From the NCBI GenBank assembly GCA_019419545.1, contig DXZT01000043.1:1-32429 (forward strand): DNA of 32,429 nucleotides. The letters are read 5' to 3'. Position numbers and translations under genes: made by a program. The notes below the pieces were generated by a model that was not told where the DNA came from, ran no database searches, and saw only the letters and a list, made by a program, of their open reading frames with translations. Below, piece by piece: positions 26,819 to 32,429 of the stretch. Within the stretch, counting starts at the first letter, position 1; the number at the start of each line of letters is the position of its first letter. The stretch is from Collinsella sp. (GTDB taxonomy: Bacteria; Actinomycetota; Coriobacteriia; Coriobacteriales; Coriobacteriaceae).

Positions 26819-27508
26819 TTGCCCGTCGTCGCCGCTATGACCGTTACCTCACATGCCTCGGATGCCATGGTCGCTATCCCCTTTTGGCTCGAGATGTTCG
26901 CCGTTGTCGCTGCATCGATCTCGGGTGTGCTGGTTGCGCGCGAGCACAAGCTCGACCTGGTGGGCGCGGTCGCGCTCGCGGTGGTCTGCGGTCTGGGCGG
27001 CGGTCTTTTGCGCGATATGACGCTGCAGGTGGGCAACGTCTACATCCTCAACCAGCCGATGGCACTCCCGCTTTCCATTGCCACGGCAGCCATCATCTAT
27101 ATTTTCCCGGCAATCGTCGACAAACCCGAAAAGCTCATTCCCCTGCTCGACATCATCTCGGTCGGTATCTACGCCGCCACTGGAGCAGACAAGGCGCTGG
27201 TCTACGGCTTTGCGCCGGCGGTGTGCATCATGATGGGCTTTTTTACCGCGGTGGGCGGCGGCATGCTGCGCGACGGTTTTATGGGCGTGGTTCCGGGCAT
27301 TTTCCAACGCACTAACTTTTATGCCATCGCGGCCATCGCCGGATCGGCAAGCTATGTGTGTCTCGTTATGAGCGGCATCATGAGCAATGTCGCCGCGCTG
27401 GTCGTATGCGTTGTCGTGACCATGGGTCTGCGCTGGCTCTCGCTGCGCTTTGACATCAAAAGCCCCACCGAAGAAGATATCGCGCGCTTCTTGCACCGTA
27501 GAAAGTAG
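26819..27508 (+). CDS. TRIC/YadS-family (UPF0126) membrane protein
   Basis: A 229-residue protein with about seven membrane helices. It is built as two repeats, each with a glycine-rich GGG-x-L-R-D motif (GLGGGLLRDM and AVGGGMLRDG), the hallmark of the prokaryotic trimeric intracellular cation channel (TRIC) family, formerly UPF0126. Some members conduct potassium or other cations; others are linked with glycine transport. The start is TTG 26819: AAAGGA stands seven bases before it, while the next candidate, ATG 26837, has no ribosome binding site. It is monocistronic or read together with the next plus-strand gene 107 bases on. Confidence 0.85.
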   Translation: MPVVAAMTVTSHASDAMVAIPFWLEMFAVVAASISGVLVAREHKLDLVGAVALAVVCGLGGGLLRDMTLQVGNVYILNQPMALPLSIATAAIIYIFPAIVDKPEKLIPLLDIISVGIYAATGADKALVYGFAPAVCIMMGFFTAVGGGMLRDGFMGVVPGIFQRTNFYAIAAIAGSASYVCLVMSGIMSNVAALVVCVVVTMGLRWLSLRFDIKSPTEEDIARFLHRRK

Positions 27509-27615
27509 ACAGCACGTCACAACCTTTCGAAAATGCAGCCGAGAGGTTCTTTTAGAGCGTCCACGCGTTGGGTACCCTGTTAGATGCATATCGAGCATCT
27601 GACGAAGGATTCACT

Positions 27616-28761
27616 ATGCCCTGTAATCAATTCCCGTTGACCCAGCGCCGTAAGGCATGGGGCCGCATCACCATCCTGTTCGCACTCATCGCGCTGGCGC
27701 TCACCGCACTTCCCACGGCGTCGTTCGCCGGCACGGACACCGCAGGCAACGTACTTGCGGCCGACAATGACGCCAATCCGTCCGGCGTCGAAGGTGACCT
27801 GTACTGGGCAGGTCAGGCCCTCAACTTGGACGATACGTCCGTCGACCGCGATATCATCGCCGCGGGCGATACTCTCTCCATCCGCGACTGCACGGTGGGC
27901 GGCGCCATTCGTCTTGCGGCGCGCACCATCGACATTGCCAAGACTACGGTTGATGGCAGCGTGACCGTTGCCGGCCAGCATGTCGTGCTCAATTCCGACA
28001 GCACCGCCAACTGTTTCTATGCGATAGGCGAGACGGTTGCCCTGCGCGGCTCTACCAAGTCGGCAGCGCTTGCGGGCGATACGGTGACTATCGATGGCAC
28101 CGTCGAGGGCGATGTTGAGGTTTGGGCCGACAAGCTCGTCCTGGGCAAAAACGCCCACATCACCGGCACCGTGAACGCGCACGTCTCCGAGGACCCCGAG
28201 CGCGCTGCGGGAGCCGAGGTCGGCGCGCTCAAGATCGACCGCACCGAGAACGAGGATACTTCCACCGTTAACGATGTCATCGGCGGCATCGTCGCCGCGG
28301 CACTCTCGACCTGCTTTGTCGCCCTGCTGCTCGAGCTCGTCTTTCCGCGCGCGACCGCCGGCGCCGCCGGCATGCTCCACCGGCGCCCCACGCCCCTGTG
28401 GGTGAGCGGTCTTCTGGGCACGATTGCTATCGCCCCCGCCGTCCTACTGTTGATTATCTCTATCGCTGGTCTGTCGCTTGCCGGAACCCTCTTGTGCGGC
28501 GTTATCGGCATCGCATTGATGTCGAGTGCCTTTGCGGGGTGCGCGATCGCCCGCATGGTCGGACACAGCCAAAACCGCTACGCCATGGCGGCCGTAGGTG
28601 GCATCGCCGCGGGCGCGCTTACGGCAATTCCCCTCATCGGCGACTTCATCAGCGGCGTGGCCTTTGTCTTTATGCTCGGCTACGTTATCCAAATCATCTG
28701 GCGCAACGCCCGCCTCAAGCCCCAACAAGCCTCCAACACGCCAGGACTCCCCACCGCCTAG
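27616..28761 (+). CDS. Exported bactofilin-like (polymer-forming) protein with C-terminal membrane segments
   Basis: A 381-residue protein. A signal sequence or first membrane helix lies at about 16-38 (ITILFALIALALTALPTASF). Residues about 58-185 form a row of short beta repeats with alternating D/T/V/G (IIAAGDTLSIRDCTVGGAIR, TVDGSVTVAGQHVVL, DTVTIDGTVEGDVEVWADKL), the right-handed helix pattern of bactofilins. After a charged linker (about 186-218) come about five hydrophobic helices up to residue 362. The beta helix would thus be outside the cytoplasm and anchored at its C-terminal side, unlike classical cytoplasmic bactofilins. ATG 27616 has GAAGGA six bases upstream; an earlier in-frame ATG does not. 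Function unknown, possibly envelope scaffolding. Confidence 0.78.
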   Translation: MPCNQFPLTQRRKAWGRITILFALIALALTALPTASFAGTDTAGNVLAADNDANPSGVEGDLYWAGQALNLDDTSVDRDIIAAGDTLSIRDCTVGGAIRLAARTIDIAKTTVDGSVTVAGQHVVLNSDSTANCFYAIGETVALRGSTKSAALAGDTVTIDGTVEGDVEVWADKLVLGKNAHITGTVNAHVSEDPERAAGAEVGALKIDRTENEDTSTVNDVIGGIVAAALSTCFVALLLELVFPRATAGAAGMLHRRPTPLWVSGLLGTIAIAPAVLLLIISIAGLSLAGTLLCGVIGIALMSSAFAGCAIARMVGHSQNRYAMAAVGGIAAGALTAIPLIGDFISGVAFVFMLGYVIQIIWRNARLKPQQASNTPGLPTA

Positions 28762-28767
28762 CCGCCA

Positions 28768-28802
28768 ACCACCACAAAGGGGACAGGCACCTTTGTGGTG
28801 GT
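28768..28802. repeat. Perfect 13-bp hairpin after the bactofilin-like gene
   Basis: ACCACCACAAAGG / CCTTTGTGGTGGT with a nine-base loop GGACAGGCA. It starts seven bases after the stop but has no T-run. It may be a dispersed repeat. Confidence 0.55.
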
Positions 28803-28828
28803 GCAGACCAACTCAACCCCTGTGTACC

Positions 28829-28866
28829 AAAAAGGGCGCCGACCATTGCGGTCGACGCCCTTTCTT
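28829..28866. terminator. Bidirectional terminator between converging genes
   Basis: AAAGGGCG-c-CGACC / GGTCG-a-CGCCCTTT with loop ATTGC. A T-run is present on both sides (TTTTTGG on the minus strand, TTTCTTAT on the plus strand). It serves typA and the bactofilin-like gene. Confidence 0.82.
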
Positions 28867-28892
28867 ATATGGCGGTTATAAGCCCCAGCGCT

Positions 28893-30731
28893 TTATTTGT
28901 TGACCTGGCCAGCGCGGACGGCGGCCTTCTTGCGGTCGGTGGCGTTGAGCAGACGCTTGCGCAGACGAATGTTCTTGGGAGTAATCTCGACCAGCTCGTC
29001 GTCGGCGATATACTCCAGCGCCTCCTCCAGCGAGAAGGTGCGGGGCGGCACCAGCTGGACGGAGATATCGGAGGTCGAGGAACGCTGGTTGCCCAGGTTC
29101 TTGGTACGGGCGATGTTGACGACCATGTCGCCGGCCTTGCTGCGCTCGCCCACGATCATGCCCTCGTAGCACTCGGTACCCGGCTCAACGAACAGCTGGC
29201 CGCGCTCCTGCAGCGTACCCAGAGCGTAGGCAACGGCCTTCTCGGTGGTCATAGAGATCATGGCGCCGTTCTGACGGTTACCGATCTCGCCGGCGTAGGG
29301 GCCATACTCCAGGAAGGTGTGGTAGAACACGCCCTCGCCGTGGGTGACGTTCATAATGCGGTTCTTAAGACCCATGATGCCGCGCGTCGGGATCTTAAAC
29401 TCAAGATGGGTCACGATGCCTGAGGTGTCCATGCTCGTCATGATGCCGCCGGAGGTACCGAAGACCTCAACGACCTTGCCCGAATACTCGTCCGGGCACT
29501 CGACGACGGCCTGCTCGACAGGCTCCATCTTGTTGCCGTTCTCGTCCTTCTTAAACAGAACGCGGGGACGGCCGACCTGGAACTCAAAGCCCTCGCGGCG
29601 CATGGACTCCATCAAAACAGACAGGTGCAGGATGCCGCGGCCCGAGACCTCGACACCACTCTTGTCCTCGAGCTCCTCGATCTTCATGGTCACGTTGTTC
29701 TCGGCCTCGTTGAACAGGCGCTCCTTGAGCTGACGGGCGCCCACGATGTCGCCGTCGCGACCGACGAGCGGGGAGGTCGAAGCCTCAAAGACGATGGACA
29801 GAGTCGGCGGGTCGATCTCGATGGGCTCGAGCTCAACGGGGTTCTCGGGATCGGTGTAGACATCGCCGATATCGGTGCGGTCGATGCCCACGACGGCGGC
29901 GATGTCGCCGGCGCCGACTTCCTGGCATTCGGTGCGGCCCAGGTAGTCGAAGGTAAAGAGCTGCTTGACGGTAGCGGTGGCGCTGGAGCCGTCGTTCTTG
30001 ACGACCAGGATCTGATCGCCCTGATGGATGGTGCCGGAGTACACGCGACCGATGCCGATGCGGCCAACGAAGTTGGAGTGGTCAATGGTCACGCACTGCA
30101 TGGCCAGCGGGGCGTTCTCGTCAACCTCGGGAGCGGGCATGTCGTCGATGATCATATCGAGCAGCGGATACATGTCCATGTTGTCGTCGTTGGGGTCAAG
30201 ACGGGCAAAGCCATTCATGGCGCTGGCGTAGACCACGTGCTCCATGGCGAACTCGAGCTGGTCGTCGGTGGCACCCAGGTCGGCCATAAGGTCCAGGCAG
30301 TCGTTGTAGGCCTTCTCGGGGTTGGCGCCCGGACGATCGATCTTGTTGATGACGATCATGATCTTGAGGCCGGTGTCGATAGCGTGACGCAGCACGAAGC
30401 GGGTCTGGGGCATGGGGCCCTCAAAAGCGTCGACCAGCAGCAGGGCGCCGTCGGCCATACGCAGCACGCGCTCGACCTCGCCGCCAAAGTCGGCGTGGCC
30501 CGGGGTGTCGATGACGTTGATCTTAACGTCCTTGTACTCGATAGAGATGTTCTTGGCGAGAATCGTAATGCCGCGCTCGCGCTCCTGGTCGTTGGAATCC
30601 AGGACGCGGTCCTCGACCTGCTGGTTGGCACGGAAGGCGTCCGTGGCACGCAGGAGCTTGTCGACCATCGTCGTCTTGCCGTGGTCGACGTGGGCAATGA
30701 TGGCGATGTTCCTCAGATTGTCTACGCGCAT
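28893..30731 (-). CDS. typA: Ribosome-associated GTPase TypA/BipA
   Basis: A 612-residue translational GTPase acting on the 70S/50S ribosome in assembly and stress response. G1 is AHVDHGKTT (13-21), followed by switch I with RGITI, G3 DTPGHADFGGEVERV and G4 NKIDRPGA. After an EF-G-like domain II come the domains III and V blocks (KIPTRGIMGLKNRIMNVTHG) and the BipA-specific C-terminal domain (RSSTSDISVQLVPPRTFSLE, ending in RLRKRLLNATDRKKAA). All motifs are intact and length matches the family. ATG 30731 is preceded by AGGGGA. A hairpin in the leader (30779-30806) might affect expression. Confidence 0.96.
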   Translation of the reverse strand: MRVDNLRNIAIIAHVDHGKTTMVDKLLRATDAFRANQQVEDRVLDSNDQERERGITILAKNISIEYKDVKINVIDTPGHADFGGEVERVLRMADGALLLVDAFEGPMPQTRFVLRHAIDTGLKIMIVINKIDRPGANPEKAYNDCLDLMADLGATDDQLEFAMEHVVYASAMNGFARLDPNDDNMDMYPLLDMIIDDMPAPEVDENAPLAMQCVTIDHSNFVGRIGIGRVYSGTIHQGDQILVVKNDGSSATATVKQLFTFDYLGRTECQEVGAGDIAAVVGIDRTDIGDVYTDPENPVELEPIEIDPPTLSIVFEASTSPLVGRDGDIVGARQLKERLFNEAENNVTMKIEELEDKSGVEVSGRGILHLSVLMESMRREGFEFQVGRPRVLFKKDENGNKMEPVEQAVVECPDEYSGKVVEVFGTSGGIMTSMDTSGIVTHLEFKIPTRGIMGLKNRIMNVTHGEGVFYHTFLEYGPYAGEIGNRQNGAMISMTTEKAVAYALGTLQERGQLFVEPGTECYEGMIVGERSKAGDMVVNIARTKNLGNQRSSTSDISVQLVPPRTFSLEEALEYIADDELVEITPKNIRLRKRLLNATDRKKAAVRAGQVNK

Positions 30732-30848
30732 GTAGTTCCCCTATCTTCTATCCATATACAAACGGCACGCGTATGCGGCCCGCCCAGCGACACAACGCTC
30801 AGCGGGAATATTGAGCCTTTTACCGAAAACTCGTTTATTTTAGCGATT

Positions 30849-31298
30849 TTAGATGAGAGGGGTTTCCTCACCTGCAGGTTCAGGGTCGCTCCACATAAAA
30901 CCATCGCCGGCACCCATGCCCTCATACAGCACGTATGCCGAAAAACCGCTCTCGAGCGTGGTTTCGAAGAAGCTCACGAGCAGGGCGTCGTGATAGCCGC
31001 CGTCAATTTCGACACAACCGGTGTAGCCGATGGCATAGCGGGCGATGCGGCCCAGGCCCTCGTCCTTAAGACCCATCTTGTGCTCGGAGATAAAGTTGGT
31101 GGCCGCCTCGAGGCATGCCTCTTCGCCGTCCTCGTCGAGCGCCGCCAGATATCGGTTGGAAGCAGCGTCCTCGATCGCCACAACTACGCCCGGATTCTCG
31201 CCGGCGGCAAGGTCGTCCAAGAACGCACCAATCAGGTCACACACCATGGCGTCGAGCTCGGCGGAGACGTTACCGGCGTCCTGCATATCCTGTGCCAT
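30849..31298 (-). CDS. Hypothetical protein, small and acidic
   Basis: A 149-residue acidic protein without signal peptide or membrane segment; I do not recognise the family. It has a helical N-terminal part (SAELDAMVCDLIGAFLDDLA), then alternating strands and helices (GVVVAIEDAASNRYLAAL, GCVEIDGGYHDALLVSFFET, GFSAYVLYEGMG), and ends with MWSDPEPAGEETPLI. ATG 31298 follows AAGGT by six bases. It is the third gene in a tight row with the DUF151 gene and the small TM protein (gap about 30 bases). Confidence 0.7.
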   Translation of the reverse strand: MAQDMQDAGNVSAELDAMVCDLIGAFLDDLAAGENPGVVVAIEDAASNRYLAALDEDGEEACLEAATNFISEHKMGLKDEGLGRIARYAIGYTGCVEIDGGYHDALLVSFFETTLESGFSAYVLYEGMGAGDGFMWSDPEPAGEETPLI

Positions 31299-31328
31299 CT
31301 TTAGACCTTCCCATCGAGTCTGGCGTCG

Positions 31329-31685
31329 TTACAGTTCTTGTGCCTCGGCAGCGATCTTGGCGGCAGCGTCGCGGGCGCGCATCATATCCATTGCGCGCTT
31401 GTCGAGTACCTTGATCTGGTTGGTCAGCATTACTGCATCGACCACACCCCAGATTACCAAGCCTGTTGAAATCGAAAACCCAAGCGCACCAACTGTACCA
31501 CGAAGGCGCGAGCAGATTGCCGCGACAAGGGCGGAGACGACAACCATTTTGATAAACGAGCCGCGGCGCTCGCGAAGCGTGCGGGCCTGCGTCACATAGG
31601 CAATGCGTGCCGCCTCAGAAGCCTCCGAGCGCATCTGGGCCTCGCGCGCAATGGCCTCCGCCTCAGCCGACATACCGCCGGCCAT
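31329..31685 (-). CDS. Small membrane protein of unknown function
   Basis: A 118-residue protein with an N-terminal charged helix rich in Ala/Glu/Arg (SAEAEAIAREAQMRSEASEA), one or two hydrophobic segments in the middle (FIKMVVVSALVAAICSRL and GALGFSISTGLVIWGVVDAV) and a C-terminal amphipathic helix (DMMRARDAAAKIAAEAQEL). The open frame begins at ATG 31718, directly after the previous stop and with no ribosome binding site. ATG 31685 has GCGGAG nine bases upstream and is preferred. Family not recognised. Confidence 0.65.
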   Translation of the reverse strand: MAGGMSAEAEAIAREAQMRSEASEAARIAYVTQARTLRERRGSFIKMVVVSALVAAICSRLRGTVGALGFSISTGLVIWGVVDAVMLTNQIKVLDKRAMDMMRARDAAAKIAAEAQEL

Positions 31686-31718
31686 CAGCGAACACTCCGC
31701 AACTCTGCCGCCCCGCAT

Positions 31719-32219
31719 TTAGAAGTCATCGGGGGAGAGCGTATGGACGAACTCGTCGAACTTCTCGAACTCCTGCTCGTCGTCGACTTCCTCGGCGTGG
31801 GTAGAAACAGTGCCCAGGCGATTCATGATGTCGTCCTCCACGAACATGGGAGCATTGCTGCGCACGGCAAGGGCAATGGCATCACTGGGACGAGCGTCGA
31901 TCTTGCGCTCCTCGCCATCGGCCAGTACGACGATCGTCGCGTAGAACACCGGCGGCTCGGCGCGAACGATCTCAATGCGCTCGAGCTTGGCGCCCAGGGC
32001 GTCAACGGTATCGAGCAACAGGTCATGGGTGATCGGGCGCTCGGCGCGGCCGCTATCGATGCCGCGGCTGATGGCAGCAGCTTCAAACGAACCAGTCTGA
32101 ATGGAAAGGGAACGCAGCGGCGCGGGCGAGTCCGATTTGCTGCTGCGCTCACGAAGTACGATAAGCGATGGCACGGGACCGGCGGCCATGACGATGGTCT
32201 CTATGTCGACACGAACCAT
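31719..32219 (-). CDS. Bifunctional nuclease family protein (DUF151)
   Basis: A 166-residue protein of the DUF151/BFN family. The start MVRVDIETIVMAAGPVPSLI and the block ITHDLLLDTVDALGAKLERI are typical. So is VFYATIVVLADGEERKIDAR followed by PSDAIALAVRSNAPMFVEDD. Plant members are reported to have RNase and DNase activity; the bacterial role is not settled. The start at 32219 has GGAGGT five bases upstream; a frame reaching to 32249 has no such site. The acidic C-terminal tail (EEVDDEQEFEKFDEF) is extra. First gene of a three-gene row with two unknowns. Confidence 0.85.
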   Translation of the reverse strand: MVRVDIETIVMAAGPVPSLIVLRERSSKSDSPAPLRSLSIQTGSFEAAAISRGIDSGRAERPITHDLLLDTVDALGAKLERIEIVRAEPPVFYATIVVLADGEERKIDARPSDAIALAVRSNAPMFVEDDIMNRLGTVSTHAEEVDDEQEFEKFDEFVHTLSPDDF

Positions 32220-32275
32220 GGAACACCTCCGGTACGTAGCGGTCAACACGCGGCAGCCCGCCGCATTGAATAGCT

Positions 32276-32305
32276 ATACTACCCAATCTTTCGCCCAGCA
32301 CACAA
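32276..32305 (-). promoter_or_regulatory. Candidate promoter of the DUF151 gene
   Basis: TTGTGT (32300-32305), an 18-base spacer and TAGTAT (32276-32281) on the minus strand. Moderate matches only. Confidence 0.3.
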
Positions 32306-32309
32306 AATT

Positions 32310-32371
32310 AAAGTAGTTAATTAGGGACGGGGCTTTTTTGACTACTTTCAGTAGGTAAGAAAAAAGCCCCG
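32310..32371. repeat. Nested inverted repeats between the DUF151 gene and a tRNA
   Basis: AAAGTAGT (32310-32317) / ACTACTTT (32341-32348), CGGGGCTTTTTT (32328-32339) / AAAAAAGCCCCG (32360-32371), and CTACT / AGTAG (32342-32354). The helices overlap, so several folds compete, also with the tRNA terminator next door. Confidence 0.5.
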
Positions 32372-32390
32372 AGGCAACTGCCCCGAGGCT
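32358..32390 (-). terminator. Terminator of the tRNA at the window edge
   Basis: On the minus strand AGCCTCGGGGC and GCCTCGGGGCT pair over 11 bases (two G-U), loop AGTT, followed by TTTTTTC. It lies 14 bases after the tRNA 3' end. Confidence 0.8.
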
Positions 32391-32404
32391 CTTCACAGTT
32401 TTGA

Positions 32405-32429
32405 TGGTGGACCTGACAAGATTCGAACT
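32405..32429 (-). tRNA. 3' end of a tRNA, cut by the window edge
   Basis: The minus strand reads AGTTCGAATCTTGT then CAGGTCC, A and CCA: T-loop, 3' half of the T stem, acceptor strand, discriminator and encoded CCA. The anticodon is outside the window, so the amino acid is unknown. Confidence 0.8.

Noticed and set aside
30779..30806. Riboswitch in the typA leader
   Set aside because: A single imperfect hairpin (CCCGC/GCGGG with an inner AGCG/CGCT) does not match any riboswitch class I know.

Overview
This window looks like a chromosome segment of a gut Coriobacteriia actinobacterium, most likely Collinsella or a close relative. The basis is high GC, the actinobacterial clustering of rpsF-ssb-rpsR-rplI-dnaB, and an LPxTG-type surface glycosidase with FIVAR, cohesin and dockerin modules. 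The genus is inferred from family knowledge, not from a search. Nearly all core genes lie on the minus strand.

Accessory part (about 1-10,900). A frameshifted IS200-type transposase sits between two covarying hairpin modules. Next is a 2,142-residue secreted, wall-anchored GH31 glycosidase with many binding modules. A non-coding stretch follows with a 201-bp inverted-repeat element, then a Phd/YefM-RelE type toxin-antitoxin pair and an AAA/DUF4143 ATPase with its own inverted-repeat operator candidate. The ATPase is bracketed by two copies of a 66-bp palindromic repeat. To its right lies a junction of two gene remnants: a FIVAR-domain fragment and a GntR/HutC UTRA-domain fragment.

Core part (10,942-25,716, minus strand). 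carAB makes carbamoyl phosphate. The carA leader holds a hairpin with the features of a PyrR-binding loop, and its lower stem pairs with the carA ribosome binding site. This suggests translational repression by PyrR and is the most interesting regulatory signal in the window. Next come a one-TM protein of unknown function paired with an ABC exporter, a Nudix hydrolase, purD and purA (with two mutually exclusive helices between them), dnaB, and the rpsF-ssb-rpsR-rplI operon with a good promoter.

Right part (25,717-32,429). A strong promoter drives two tRNA-Ser genes (GGA and CGA), followed by hairpins and an inverted tRNA 3'-end fragment. Two plus-strand genes encode a TRIC/YadS-type membrane protein and an exported bactofilin-like protein with C-terminal membrane segments. 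On the minus strand are typA, two small conserved-looking hypothetical genes, a DUF151 bifunctional nuclease-like gene, and the 3' end of a tRNA cut by the window edge.

Several starts were moved downstream of the longest open frame because a clear Shine-Dalgarno sequence decides them (antitoxin, carA, carB, purD, dnaB, rpsR, rpsF, bactofilin-like gene, the 31,329 gene, DUF151 gene).
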